Positions 47,812 to 60,974 of a stretch of DNA of 64,000 nt are shown here, one piece after another. The notes under the pieces were generated by a model. It did no database searches. It had not been told where the DNA came from and saw nothing but the letters and a program-made list of their open reading frames with translations. The position numbers and the translations under genes are program-made. Within the stretch, counting starts at the first letter, position 1. Every line of letters begins with the position of its first letter. This DNA is from Sipunculus nudus (lineage: Eukaryota; Annelida; Sipuncula; Golfingiida; Sipunculidae), in contig CM049322.1 in NCBI GenBank assembly GCA_026874595.1, positions 48,835,340 to 48,899,339 of the forward strand. The letters are read 5' to 3'.

Positions 47812-48752
47812 CTACTTTATGATTCTTAAAAGTTTACCCAATTTAATGCTGTGTTTATTTATCTTACCTCTTTTAATTGCTTTATTTTGTTCTATTGTGT
47901 GTAAATATTTCATGTACACACCGAAACCCTGAAACGTAGGTAATTTCTTGTAGCATCTACAATTATATATATATTTTATGGTTGCTAATGTGAGCATGTT
48001 AATCCAATCATGTTCACTATTATTAAAGAGAAATGCCTTACTGGATAAATTTGATAATATAACTCCAGACTCTTGTTTGCTTGGCACACTCTGAGTATAT
48101 GCCACAGTGTAGCTGTAAAAGAGCATTACCATAATAAATGGTGGGGGCTGTGGTGTAATGGTTAAGGTGCCGGGCTCATGAACGAGAGGTCGTGTGTTCT
48201 AATCCCACTCAGACTCACACCGTGCCAAAACCCTTAGGCAAGGTCCCAACCGCAAACGTGCCTCTGTCCACCCAGCATAGAAATGGGTACCAGTAAATAC
48301 TGGGAAGGTAACCTGTGATGGACTAGCGTCCCATCCAGGAGGCGTTTAACTCCTAGTTGCTTCACACTACCGAAACCGGGCTAAGCTCCGGCCTGATGAG
48401 CCATTAGGCTCGGGTGTAAATGCCCAGCAGACTTTACCTTTTTTTTACCATTATAAATGAACCTTAGTGTCCTCTTCCTCTTTACAAAAAGTGCATTTAT
48501 TTGAATTGATAATAGTTAACTTACAGAGAAATGGCTTCAAATCAGCCTACGGTGAAGGATGTGATATTGAAATATACGTAGCTTAGCTGATATTGTGGTC
48601 ACATATATCTTGGAAAATTCCTGGTACACATTCATATCTGTAACTGTGATAAAATCATTTTTCCATTTTTTATTTGCATTTTCTGGAGGGACTATATGTT
48701 GGTCCAACAGTTGGTCATATATAAATGTTGCTCCTTTCTTATCAGTTAACAC
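47812..48752 (-). pseudogene. LINE polyprotein, C-terminal end, interrupted by a SINE
   Basis: Minus strand. From 48752 the frame reads KKGATFIYDQLLD, KKWKNDF and LRIFQYHILHRRLI. After a shift it gives KPFLCKLTIINSNKCTFC, KEEEDTKVHL (a C-x2-C...H pattern). The frame is then split by the SINE at 48141-48444 and resumes as SYTVAYTQSV, INMLTLATIKYIYNCRC and QNKAIKRGK to a stop at 47812. The order W...F..I....LR.FQYRILHR, C..C....E...HL and a final K-rich helix is that of the region after the reverse transcriptase in L1/Tx1-type LINE ORF2 proteins. Further remnants may extend to about 49200. Inactive. Confidence 0.7.
48141..48444 (+). mobile_element. tRNA-derived SINE with target-site duplication
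   Basis: The head has box A-like TGGTGTAATGGTTAAGGTGC and box B-like GTGTTCTAATCCC. A body follows that includes CTGTGATGGACTAGCGTCCC, a motif found in several metazoan SINE families, and a T-rich tail. The flanks TTACCATAATAAATG (48126-48140) and TTACCATTATAAATG (48445-48459) are a 15-bp target duplication with one mismatch. It is inserted in the LINE frame at 47812-48752. Confidence 0.88.
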
Positions 48753-49585
48753 AGTAGGTTAAGGTTATGAACATTTCAAAAGGTAGTCTTGATTGTTATC
48801 TCAGTACTTGTGTTCATTCAATCTATCTAACAGTATTAAGGAATTTTAACCAATCGGTGTGGAAGGACTGTGCATTTAGTATCGTTAAGTCATTTATAAG
48901 GTTTGCTTAATGTTTGATGAAACTATGAGGCTGTTTTTCATCAACCCACCTTCTCTTAGTGTGTCTGATGAACCTTCATTAGCCAATCTAGCTATCCATC
49001 CGATTGCCAGAGTTAGCGTTGAAGGTGTCAGTTCATTTTTTACATATCACCGTGGAAGGCTTTGTTGGTCATTTAGATATTAGAGAGGCCCTTCATGAGG
49101 AAGCAGGGGTAATGAATGGGCCCTCTGGGTACTTTCCAGTACTAATTATCGAACTCTTGTTAGGGCGGACATTTTCTCTCGTCATAAATTTACCATAAAA
49201 CAGTATAGAGAAAACTATCAAAAACTTAGATTTAGTTTCCTGATGTTTGTGCAGAATTTAATATCTTTAATTCATTCATTCAAAATATTGAACCACAATT
49301 TTAGAAATGCACATTTAATTTCATAACTGATATTTTGTGGCATCATTTCTCTGTTTGTCTGACAATACCAGTTAAATATCTACATATTATTATATTGGGC
49401 TTGTGTTCTTTTAGATGACTGAGTGAAAAATAAGAGTGAAGTCATATCTGTAATAAAAAAATTAACTTTCCGCTTTAAATTTTGTGTTCATGTAATGTTT
49501 ACAGGAATATCTTTTTCGAAGTGTTCTGAAAACAATGTCTTGTTACTCTTCAAATGACTTAATAATTGATATAAAATCAAATAAT

Positions 49586-49588
<3 letters not shown>

Positions 49589-49621
<33 letters not shown>
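49589..49621. repeat. (AT)n microsatellite flanking the MITE
   Basis: About 16 AT units that also supply the TA target of the MITE. Confidence 0.95.
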
Positions 49622-49626
<5 letters not shown>

Positions 49627-49798
49627 GAACCCCGCCTTGCGACCACCCCGCAATTGCGACCAACCCCTCAGTTACGACCACTTTTCTTGGTCCCACATAT
49701 ACGATTCACGTAACTTACAGTTTCACAAATACGACCACCTCAAAATTACGACCACTTTGGTCAGTCCCCAAGGTGGTCGTAATTGTGGGGTTCCACTG
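49622..49798. mobile_element. pogo/Tc1-mariner-like MITE (177 bp)
   Basis: Terminal inverted repeats begin (C/T)AGTGGAACCCC and end GGGGTTCCACTG, with TA on both sides (49620-49621 and 49799-49800). The interior consists of TACGACCAC words. The CAGTGGAACC terminus and TA duplication are typical of pogo-type elements. No coding sequence. Confidence 0.85.
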
Positions 49799-50342
49799 TA
49801 TATATATTTACGTCCTACATTTTATACCTACCCAGATAGGAAATCAACAACACTCTTTAAGGCTGTTTTTGGCATAATCTGCACTAAACCAATATCAAAG
49901 TTGTAGATAGCAATCAGTAATTGATACACCATAGGTATTGCAGTCCATTCCAAGGTAGTACACACGCGTTGGTATAGATAACGACTGGAACATTTCTTGC
50001 CCATATTATAATCCGATCAGATATTCATTCTGAATTTCCGAGTTATCTGAAAAGCAAGCACTCGGCAAGCCCACAACCAAATGCACATTCTCTAGCTGAT
50101 CTCTAGAGGCTCATAGCGATTAGTGATACCTCATTTTTATCTCTTTTGGTTATCTGGCAGGTGTCCGTGTACCACTGATCCACCCGGGGCATGAGCACAG
50201 GCCAGTCACATGCATAGCTGTATCAATTGTGTCAAGTGCTGGTCTGTGCATAAGGTCACTGTTGTCAGGACCTCTGGATCAGAAATGCTAGCTGGCTTTC
50301 TGATTTGTAGAGACCAGTTTCAAGTCCTCAACAAGAAACATT

Positions 50343-50344
50343 AC

Positions 50345-50389
<45 letters not shown>

Positions 50390-50408
50390 TATATATATAT
50401 ATATATAT
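50343..50408. repeat. (AT)n microsatellite
   Basis: AT tract with one GAT interruption, passing into GTGTGT. Confidence 0.95.
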
Positions 50409-51008
50409 GTGTGTGTAGTCATGTATGTATGCATGTATATATGTAAGCGTGGGTGTGGATCGGAGGAAACTACAAGAAACGGCACATGCAAATAAGAGAA
50501 TAGATAAAAATTACTCTAAATATCTCCCTGAATCCTCTTGAGTTAATCATTAAATCTATCTAATTTGTTAATTTTAAAAATAGGCTATCAGAAATAAATA
50601 ATATTTTGAAAGATATGTATATACATGCAATAAATTGACAGCTGAAAAGTAAATTTTAAATGAAAAAGATCTCTATCTTAAAAAAGTCATATTTTGTTCC
50701 TGATATGCTTCACGAAATTTTACATTCAAGTAGGAGTGTTTGTAAAGAGTAACTAGATATTCTGCTTAGTAACACACTGGGAACAACATGCACTGATAGA
50801 CCAGTCAGCATATTACCATCTATGTTACTTCTGTGATCATGTATATATTAACCAGCTTCCCAGCTATTCGTTCAGATTCAACACATCTTCAAAATATCAA
50901 AATAATCTTTGTATATCCAAACTTAACCACATATATAACTCGACGTTATAATTAGCTACCTAAAATTTACAAGCATTTAAGTTTGCCATCATTGATATTT
51001 TAATGATG

Positions 51009-51275
51009 CCTTCAGCGAGTCCTTTGCTTTCCTTGATTATCTTTGCTTCCATCACGGTCATTTAGGACAAACACCACCTTCGCAATAAAACGCATGGATT
51101 TCCCTAGCTTTGTTGGATAAACCGAACTGAAAACATAGAAAGCTGGAATATAAAGTTGCGAGGCATCAGCAAGCGTCTTGCATTTGCAGATCTCAACCCG
51201 TTCAGCGTACACTGAGAAAAGATTACAGTTTCAGAAGTTATCATCATACTCAATCTGTACTGGCAAAGCCTTGTC
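51009..51275 (-). pseudogene. Coding-like fragment of unknown family
   Basis: Minus strand. After a TTTCAG acceptor-like site near 51275, the frame reads DKALPVQIEYDDNF, a TGA, then CNLFSVYAERVEICKCK, QLYIPAFYVFSSVYPTKLGK and SMRFIAKVVFVLNDRDGSK to a stop near 51012. Residue composition looks protein-like and the frame continues on both sides of the single stop. Further coding-like pieces occur upstream on the same strand (GSDQSDDLGIKLYARRGGPS near 51550). I do not recognise the family. It may be a decaying gene or transposon remnant. Confidence 0.35.
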
Positions 51276-52229
51276 CTGAAAGAAGCAAATTACATTTTAA
51301 TGCTAAATTGTATTAATATCAGCATCAGGTATTCTGTGATTATTTCAAGCTTTTCAATGAATGAATTGATGGTAATAATAATAACATATCAAGCAATATC
51401 AAATTACACAGGTTCAAACATTTAGCACACTGTCCCCAAACGTTCTTCAAATCTACAGTAGTTATATTTTAGGAGAACACCTTTGTTGTTTGATCCTGTG
51501 ATGATCCTTCATTTACTGAATACGTGTATCAATCGGATGGTCCTCCTCTCCGCGCATATAGTTTGATGCCCAAATCATCCGACTGGTCAGATCCCTTAAA
51601 TCCAGAAAAAGGTAATAAGAAAAACAGGTGAACATATCAACATGCGCTGTTTTGACTTGCGAGTACCCTGAACACTTGTAACTCAAAAATACCGATGAAC
51701 GCTTTTATATTTAACTGTAACATGAATAAGTGTAAATATTAAAATATTCTTTCACTCCGTTTTGTTTCCAATAAACAGTGTAACAAAGAAATATTCATTC
51801 AAAGCCAAGCAGGGAGATAATAATATAATAATATTGTTCGTCCTTTTTTGCGAAGGATAGGATCTACAGTGATAGGGTATGGGGATGGAAATCTGCCACC
51901 ACAGTCCACAGTTAGACCAATTATTCTTCGTTCCCAACGTGTACACTTTCATACATATATACGTGAGTTACATTCAAAGAACTTGATTCGTAATAGGTAG
52001 TACCTATGGTCTAATCATAACAGTTTACATTTCAGCTAGACATAAAAAATTGAAGCCCCTCTCCCTTTGTTCATTGTGGCCATCTCTTGAATATTTCTTC
52101 AATTATATCTTTGGACTGAGTGGACTGAGTGGGAGTAGGATAGTTCAATTGATATTTTAACATTTAGGAATTTATCTGGCTTCTCCGAAGGGGCTTCCAC
52201 TCGGTCAACATCCTGAATAGTAATTATCA

Positions 52230-53100
52230 GTTTTTTTGTTCTCATATAGTTCATAGGAACCAAATGTCACTTCTACCCAGTCATCGAAAAGGCTATTGTA
52301 CATTGCATTTATTCTGACAGCTCTACTTTGAAATACAGATTGTGTTTCTCGACGGAAAGCCTTGATTGCCTCACGGTAAAAGAACTTAGGCCATAGGTTT
52401 CCTGTTTACTGGGTTTATTTTCAGTCCCTTTAACAATTGTATAAGACTGAAACCACAGAGACTGTTGGTACTGATGGCGATAGGACATGGTTTTACATAT
52501 AGTTTACTGCATTTCGGACCCATCACAAATGTCTCTTAATTTTTCGTCTATACCTAAGCGGGGATGTATGACCTATGGGAAAACCTCCTCTTTCTCAACA
52601 TAGAGGACAATGTCTGTTTAATGGGCACATACTGAAATGATTTTTTTCCCCTCACCAACAACATACTCGACTGTCTCAACGAATTTGAAATTTCTTTGCC
52701 TTATAAGAATTAAATCTTGATTCATTGCAAAAATGATTGGTTAGACATCGGACATTGGAACAAATTTTTGACTGATTCTCTTACAGGCTCAGCAACTAAA
52801 ATATCATCTGTTCTTTCCCGAATTATAGCATCTCCTTTGCTCGTGAAATCTACAACTACCTCCAAAACATGTGTTACTGAAATATTGGGCAGTTTTCTCA
52901 TTTCTTTCAAATGCAACAGATGCTAAATGTCTGGGAAAGTCAAAATTACTCTCAGCTCTTACTCTGTTATGATTTAAACCATTACTAGGTGTGATGGTGT
53001 CTGTGTCCAATTCTTGATCTTCAAAGACTGCATTGTTCTGTTCAGTTAAAATGTTTTGTTTGTTGCCCCAACTTATAAAGTAGGAGTTTTCATGTTGGAA
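52230..53100 (-). pseudogene. Degenerate multi-frame coding remnant, probably transposon-related
   Basis: Minus strand pieces in order: NILTEQNNAVFEDQELDTDT and RVRAESNFDFPRHLASVAFE (about 53060-52900), HLKEMRKLPNISVTHVLEVV (52915-52857), FKFVETVEYVVGEGKK (about 52690), SFQYVPIKQTLSSMLRKRRF (about 52640-52580), and WPKFFYREAIKAFRRETQS / INAMYNSLFDDWVEV (about 52400-52270). The FV.....G... FQYVPI..TL..(L/M)L pattern reminds me of uncharacterised proteins repeated in many animal genomes. That is recollection, not a search result. At least three frameshifts and stops are present. Confidence 0.4.
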
Positions 53101-54500
53101 ATTGCTGTTTCTATCTGATGTTCACGCTGTAACCTCTTATACTGGTGTATACGTGCTAACAACTGTCAACGCCACAGCCTTTTTTTTAAATGTGGCTCAT
53201 GTGCACGTCTCGTTGGAACATTTGCCGCAAGAGAATACCTTTATTTGCATATGTTTCTTTGTAATCCGTTGATGCAGTAATGGCAGCTACTCTTAGTGCC
53301 TTAGAGGACTTAATTATATAATGGCATTTTTAATGTTTCAGGTAACATGTGTTTTGTTCAACTTTTTATCTACTTTAAACCCATTACCAGGACAATATCA
53401 AATATAAGATAATTGTTTTAAATCATCTCCATCAGATTTTATTTAAAACAAATAATCTTAAAGGTTAATAAAAAATAATATTAACTCTGAATTCCTTTGA
53501 AAATTCTATCCTCTAACGAATTTGCTCTTCCTATATATTCAGGTCTATTATCAGACCTAAGTTCATTATTAGTTCAATAATAGCCACAACAAAAGAATTT
53601 ACAGCACTTATCATATTTCAATAAAATTTAACACTAATTTATCATCATTTAATTAGACTTTATGCTTTAGTCGTATTCAAATATTGATAAAGCGAATACT
53701 TTTTATGTGAATACATGTAGTATAGGTTACCAAAACAATAATCAGTCACAGTGATCAAAGTCATGCACATAAATATACAACGGAAAACAATTTTAGATTA
53801 AACTTCTTTCGACGGCCTTGTTATAGGAATTTTCTTTTAAATCAATTCATCATTATGAGATGGTATTTAATTATTAGCTACGTAACGTTGTCATAAGTGG
53901 CTCAGACATACCGACACCAAGATGCCCTAAAAAGACTAAAAAAAGCGGCTTTACAGTAAAATATAAATGCCTGCTTAGGCGTGTATTCACGGCTAAGCGC
54001 GTCTGAGAACTTTAGGTTCTAATGTAGGGGGTGGAGGTAAAGTTAACAAGGTAAGACATGAAACATCACATAAATATTTTTTGTATAATCAACTTCAAAA
54101 AGAGCGTCATGAGCTTCAGCCTGGTATATCATATTCATATCACCTATATATACCACTCTTATTCAATATGTAACAAGGCTACAGAAAAGTGGTCAATAAT
54201 CAGCTCAACATTGCCAACTTCAGTCGCGTTCTGTGCAGAAACGCCCGCATATTGCCACATAGCATTACTTGGCCCCTTTAATGGAGGGACAGAGCTAACA
54301 CAGTGATGTATAATATCCAATGAATATACATGTATTTTGGTGAGAGTGTTTCCATAGGTGGGTCCTCTTATTTTATAAATATAACACTCTGAATACAGAG
54401 GGGTTGTCCAATATCTCTATTTTGGCAGCCAAACTGCGTGTCAAAGGTTAAACAGGGCTATATTTGCCAAATCTCCTTAAACATTAGGCACTGAATGCAT
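53101..54500. other. Spacer with no recognised gene
   Basis: No exon, RNA gene or repeat boundary is visible here. Confidence 0.45.
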
Positions 54501-54524
54501 AGCCTCCTCATGGTGTCAGGCTTG

Positions 54525-54725
54525 GGGTAGGTCACCAGCTGATACGATTGGACCACCTAACCCACGCCTTCCTTTGGCGAGGTTGATCACTCGCGGCCAC
54601 CCGCGCAATGTATCGGCCAGAACTCGGTCAGTCACACGCGTGGGAGCACAAGCAGTGAGCGATAAGCTGTGTGTGCCATGTGCGACAAGTCTGGGGCGTT
54701 TGTGTAGGCCTATACAACATTTCGA
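54525..54725. repeat. Dispersed repeat pair, copy 1
   Basis: Shares with 57580-57750, in order, CTGGCGAGG / TTGGCGAGG, GATCACTC, GGTCARTCACACGCG, a GCACAAGCAG / GCACGCGCAG block, TGTGCCATGTG and GGCGTTTGTGTA. G+C is higher than in the flanks. Confidence 0.75.
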
Positions 54726-54735
54726 TTATTGGAGT

Positions 54736-54738
<3 letters not shown>

Positions 54739-54790
<52 letters not shown>

Positions 54791-54793
54791 GTA
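54739..54793. repeat. (AT)n then (GTAT)n microsatellite
   Basis: About 20 AT units followed by four GTAT units. Confidence 0.95.
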
Positions 54794-55050
54794 TATACAG
54801 ATGATTGATTTGGTAGTTATGTGTACAGCAGGTTCTAATAATATGAAAAAGTACCAAAAAATACACCTATGGCTACATGTATGTAAATTCATGTTTGTGC
54901 AGGTCGCTCTTTATAGATTCACAATCTGCCTACGCAATATATAGATGGGTGGTGTTAAACAATTCTTTATAAGGGGGTACATGTAATGTTCTCTCTCTAA
55001 ATATAATATATATATACCCACTGACGATGCAAATCTGTGTATTAATTGTA

Positions 55051-55057
55051 TATATAT

Positions 55058-55113
<56 letters not shown>
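55051..55113. repeat. (AT)n microsatellite
   Basis: AT tract with one TAATA interruption. Confidence 0.95.
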
Positions 55114-55116
<3 letters not shown>

Positions 55117-55497
55117 CAAGCGTATAAACAAAAACACTCAATGATGATCGAATATTTGATACGTTGTAAATGTTTTGTATAATAATATTATTGTCACCCT
55201 GTTTTTTCCAGTAATGTGTCCGCAACCCTACAGAAATCGAAAACTGTACGATAGAAGCAAAAAATAGAGCATTATATGATGCTCACGTGGGTAACCGTGA
55301 ATTCGACCTTGGGGTGGTAAACTACTTGACCCAGAGAGTACGTCGAGAATGATGAGGATACGAAATACCCCAACTCGCACATTACTTGAACACTGAAACA
55401 CACTATGTCACCAGTCTTAAAACTGATACAAGTGTCACACAACACACTACGACTTAATTATCATAAATGAATGTGTTACTCGATTATATCTGATATT

Positions 55498-55548
55498 TTC
55501 ATTATTATTATTATTGTTATTATTATTATTATTATTATTATTAATAAT

Positions 55549-55592
<44 letters not shown>
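55498..55592. repeat. (ATT)n followed by (AT)n
   Basis: ATT units (55498-55545) run into an AT tract with one AAA break. Confidence 0.95.
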
Positions 55593-55594
<2 letters not shown>

Positions 55595-57480
55595 GTGTGT
55601 AGAGGGTGAGAGAGAATGAATGTATGAATGAGTGACGGTTGACCTTGACACGTCCATGACAACCAATAGGTTGTCAATGCAAGCATTTGACATTCCTTCT
55701 GACAAACCTAGAGAGTTAACAGACTGATATTATGTCAACCTTGGTTGTTGTTTTAGAACACCCATTTGCAACTTTAAAACTGTCAGTCTACACAACTTTG
55801 CATCACTCTTCCCGCCAGGAGGATATGCTCCCTCCCCGTTCTTGTGTATTTGTGTTTATGTTTGTCCACAAAAAAAACTCAGCCAGGCACGGAATCTCAT
55901 GAAATTTTCAGGGCACTTCAGGAATGGGAAAACGAATAATCAAAATATGATTTTTGCGTGGTCCCGAAACATCATCCGGATTCAGGAACGTAATCAAATG
56001 CACTGTCCCCGAATGAACCTGGAAATAAGGGCCGAATTGGTGAATGTAAACACGGATAGGGGCAACCCGCAAAAAGTGACCTGGTGACCATTTTGCAACC
56101 TTTGAACATGTATGTGAATTAATGTTTTCATAGACGCAGTACTCCGGTATAACGCCCATACACTGACGCCTTACAATAAAGCCATGGTGAAGATGATAAC
56201 ATGTCTGAGAATATGCTGGTGGTTGTGAATGCACTGGATATATATGTGGAGGAGTATTGGTACCTTTCAGGCCTAATCAGAAAAGGCTCCTGATCGATAG
56301 ACAATGTTTAAACACCATCTGTGTCCATAAAACGAACATCAATGTGAGTGTTTAGAATATGCAGGGATTTCCATGAATCGTTTATATTGCATCTGAATAG
56401 AGCAAGTGGGTGTAAGAATATAATGCCACATGAATTGCTAAATAATATATTCAGCTGCTGATGGAGTCAGATAAACCTTGTTTACATAACATTCAGATGA
56501 CACCATTTTGACACATTCATAGGTAACAACAGTGAGACTATATATTTGCAAGCTGTCTAAAAATCTCCCTTATCCATGTTCTCTATCACTCCTGTTAAAT
56601 TGGTGATTGATTTAATGTTGGACACCACTGTTCGCACTAAAAAATCCAAACTCATTGGGGGGAAACAACAATTTTTTGTTTTGTTTTAGGTCATGAAATC
56701 CCATGGTATTTCATTAAATTCTGATCTTCTGAAAGTTAAGGAATCCCGAATTGATTCTTTATCTGATAAATTGCAGTTTACCGATGCCTTTTTACTAAAA
56801 TAAATCCAGTGTGATTCACACTGATAAAAAATGATACAAGGTCATATACCTTAAACCTAAAACACAGGCTCCAGCATGATTTGCCCACGATGGGTGTAAG
56901 GCGGGGATCAGTTTACCAGCTAATAGCAGATGACCCACCTGACCCAGGCTAAAAGTCAATTCTTCCCCTCAGTTGTTTTGTCACAAATTTACATATGGTA
57001 CCGAACGGTCATTTCGTCATCCATGTTGTAAAGATAAGATGTCAATCTATTACCTTAAATATAAAATTACAGCAAACGACATTACCAATACTAAGAAGCT
57101 TGTTTGGGTGTTGAATCCTTTTAATTAACGGCCCAGGAGACACCATGCAAGGAGTAGATTACCTGTAAATACAAAAATCGCTGAGCATGGCCACCATGGT
57201 ATTCCAGGCTATTAACGTCACCACTCAACGTTAAGGATTCCCTCACGGCAGCCGGTTTGATAAAGTCCATTGATTTCACACGCGCGAGTGATATTCAATT
57301 ATAAGTAAACTAAAAACTATATCCACTGTCGCCACACAAACAAAGAAGAGTACTTTTTAACATTTGACCCTTTGTAGATTGTAAACATTTTTTTTTGCAG
57401 TAACTAACTAACTCCCGTGCTCAATTTCATTTCTCTCTCATCCAATATACTGTTTTCCTTACAATTACTGAATATTTAAA
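55593..57480. other. Spacer with no recognised gene
   Basis: Open frames at 55842-56234 on both strands overlap and lack any family motif. I see no other structure. Confidence 0.45.
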
Positions 57481-57524
57481 AATGCATCTGGTAGAGGTAC
57501 CAGGCCAAGTCCCGAATGATGTAT

Positions 57525-57574
57525 CACCAAAGTTAATTCATCACATTTCCTTTGGTGATGAATTAACTTTGGTG
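57525..57574. repeat. Perfect 19-bp inverted repeat
   Basis: CACCAAAGTTAATTCATCA and its exact complement are separated by 12 bases. It lies directly beside the dispersed repeat copy at 57580 and may be part of an element terminus. Confidence 0.95.
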
Positions 57575-57579
57575 CTGAA

Positions 57580-57750
57580 ATAACAGCTCCCCTGACCCAC
57601 ACCCTACTCTGGCGAGGCGGATCACTCACGGGCACTCGGGGCTACTTGACAAGAAACTAGGTCAATCACACGCGCAGGTGCACGCGCAGCTGGCACTGAT
57701 GTGCCATGTGTTATAAGTAGCGGGCGTTTGTGTATACAAAAATTTGGCTT
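57580..57750. repeat. Dispersed repeat pair, copy 2
   Basis: Colinear with 54525-54725; see the blocks listed there. Confidence 0.75.
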
Positions 57751-59380
57751 ATGGTGCATTGGCAAAAGTAGAAGCTGTGTTCTAGTAACTTGTGCATGAG
57801 CGACATCTATTGTGTCAAATGCAAAGGAATCACTAACTCTGAAACTCTGCTACACGACAGTTGTAGGTTGTCAAATATTATTTTCGTCTCTCTTACAATA
57901 ATTTTCTTTCTTTATGGTTTCTTTTTTCGTTTTTTATACTTTTTACATTATATTAATAATATATTATTTTAATATAGTCTAAACGTGTTAATAAAAGAAC
58001 TTATTTCAAGTTCCAAAGTAGTTTGCATGTGAATGTCTTCCCAAGGAAAAAATATTTGACATTTGTAAAGAAAATTGCTGCCTGGCTTTGACGAATGGTT
58101 GATTAAAAAAATTATGGAGATTGTGTTAGCCAGATTATTGAAATTTGAAATAAAACATTAAATACTTGTTTAAAACTCATTTTAGGGGATTTATATAGAA
58201 CCGCTATGGCTATATCATAGTTTATTTCTATACTTGGAAAGAGTTTAAACTCTTCTTAATGTCAGTTATATAAGTTTTGAAGAGGAAGTGCAATCGTGTC
58301 TTTGCTTGTGCGTAATTCGAAAAATATAAGGCAGAGTTAATTTAATTAAAATTGAAATTCTTTCGCCACACAGCTGTGCAGTGTACTTAGATAAAGTTTC
58401 AAAATTGGCTCTTATTTTACATGTACAAAAATGAAAATTATAAATAGGGAATATGTGCCAAAGGTGGCATTAAGCCAATGCAACTGTGTACAGTTCTTTA
58501 TCATTTCTGTTTTATGAATTATCCATTGAAGCATTCCTGAATTAAAAAAAAAAATCTAATTTCTCCTTGCTTGAAACATTTTGCTCCAAAAGTGACCTAA
58601 AAACAAGGTTATATTCAAGTCATGTGGGGCATCATCGGAGACCTGCCAAGAGCTATTTGTAATTTAAATACTTATGAATTAAGCTTCTGATTTGTGACTT
58701 GCTGAATGTGGGATCTGTGGATGAAACCATTATTAACGTCCAAAAGCTAGCGGTAAAACCGATATCATGCTGCAGTGGAGGCGTTAGATTAATGTAAAGC
58801 TGCGGATCATTTTACCATTGCTGAGGCTTCTCGAGCACCCTGCCTACAAGTGGTATTCTTACTAATTATTTCCCTGTTTAAATACCAAGCTCTCTTAACA
58901 TTATGGATGAAGTAAGTCAGACATCGCCACTAATGTTACAGGCAAATGTTTTTTCTAAATATATTTATATCGTCACTAATGCTTCTGTGGGAAATTTGTT
59001 CTTTGAAAAAAGACAGTTATGTAATCAAATGCTTGTAATTTATTCTTGACATGTTAAGCCGATTGTTTCAAATATTTTACCTCGGAGGGGCTTTTATTTG
59101 GTCTAACGCTTATGAAATATTTAAAGAAATACAACTAGTGCTCGTCGTCGTTCATCTTTTAAATTTCGTATGTGTCCAGAATATAATCATATTCCTTCGA
59201 TGATTCTAAATTAGAGTGAAAAGATTTATTAATGATGTGGACCGATTTAACTCAAACCAAAGCAAAACAACATTTGTTTATTTTGTATTCAGGATTATAT
59301 TTTCTCGACCATACGGCAAGATACAGCTATCTACCCAGAATATATCAATTAGGAGATGAGATGTTTAATATACGCTTCAT
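57751..59380. other. AT-rich spacer with no recognised gene
   Basis: Nothing beyond ordinary AT-rich sequence is visible. Confidence 0.45.
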
Positions 59381-60974
59381 ATCTTGAACTCTAGCTTCCG
59401 ATTGGCGATTTTAAGCTTTTATTCTTTTCTGTTTGTACGTTTGCCTATTGCCAGACCATATACTGATAGTCTTGTCATGTCTCAAGCCATCTGCATTCAA
59501 ACAAAAACAGGCGAGATTTCCATGCTAGAGAGATCTGATTTTCTGCATTCTGTTCTACCTAGTCTAATCAAATGTCGAATTATTATCCCCAGAAATGCAA
59601 ACGCCATGGTATCCTTTATAGGTGGACATGGGGAGGGGGCTATATCTCAATTAAGTCTTGTTTAAAGAAAGCTTCCTCTTTCTGAAGGTTTAATTTGAAC
59701 ACATCCCATCCGAATATGCCAAACAGCTAATTACAGGCGAAAAGTCTTTTGAGTAACAGCTTATCCGTAAACAGGAAGACCTATGTATGGTGTTAAAATT
59801 AAGGATTATAAAAAAAGCAAAATACACCATAAAAACTGAATGATACTTATTATTGCTTTGAATGAGTGAACACTTCAAAATAGGTAATAATCTGCATTCA
59901 AACGAAAATAAGTGAGATTTTCATTGTTAGAGAGAGCCTGGTTTTCTGCATTTTGGTAGCATTTGATAAGTTCTACCTTGTCTCATTAAATGTCGAACTG
60001 TTTTTCCCAGAAACGCAATTGCCATTATTTCCGTTATAGCTGCTTGCTGAACTAGTGGAGGGAACTATATCACGATTAAATCTTGTTTGAATAAAGCTTC
60101 CTATTTCTAAAGGTTTAATTAAAGCACCATCAAAAGTCTAAGTATACCTAAGAACTAATTGTAGGAAAATAATTTTCGAGTAACAGCTTAGCTGTCAACA
60201 GGAGTATCCGGGAAACCTTTGTATGGTGTTAATAAGTAAGGATTATAAAAAAAGCAAAGCATTGGCAGATTGAACATTCCAAAATATAAAATAAGTTTAA
60301 CAGGGGCTAGCTACCAAAGATGGCACAAAGATGTCTTTTTTAGTCAAATGTTAATGTGATTTTCGAATAAAATGTACTTTTGCTCAACAAGAATATTAAG
60401 TTCCAAAATAACCATTGTATGTCAATATTTTGGTGCTGCTTTTTTTCCTAAACTATGAATGTACATCTGTAATGTTCCAATTCGGTTTTGGAGGGTATCC
60501 CCCCCCCACGTTCTTCCCTCACTCTGCGCCATGGGTATATTACCTCCCTATTGCTGGATCTTAATTCTGTGGGACCCCAAGAGACGGATCCGTCTGTGGG
60601 TGAGAGACGGCTGTAGTACACAGCTTTCCAATGAAAACGTTCACAGGGATAACAACAAATGATTAAATCTCCTCGGCTTAAATTAAAATTTTACAACCTT
60701 ACGGCTCCAGATCCTGTGCTCTTACCATTTCGATATGACCATATCGTTAAAACATGACATACGTCTTTAAAAGAAAAGATGTGATACATGAACCTGTATT
60801 TTGTGTCGTACAATAACTACATCTTCACAGTACAGTTCCCATTCATAATTTTTAAAAAATGAACTAAAATTTTTTTTACAGCGAACATTTTGCATTATGT
60901 TTATAATACAAAATGACTTACATCCCCGTAATTTTTACCTGATAGAAAGTAGACATGGCTAAAAAGAAAGTCCA

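Noticed and set aside
57525-57574. Transcription terminator hairpin
   Set aside because: Bacterial-type terminators do not apply here and the hairpin borders a dispersed repeat.
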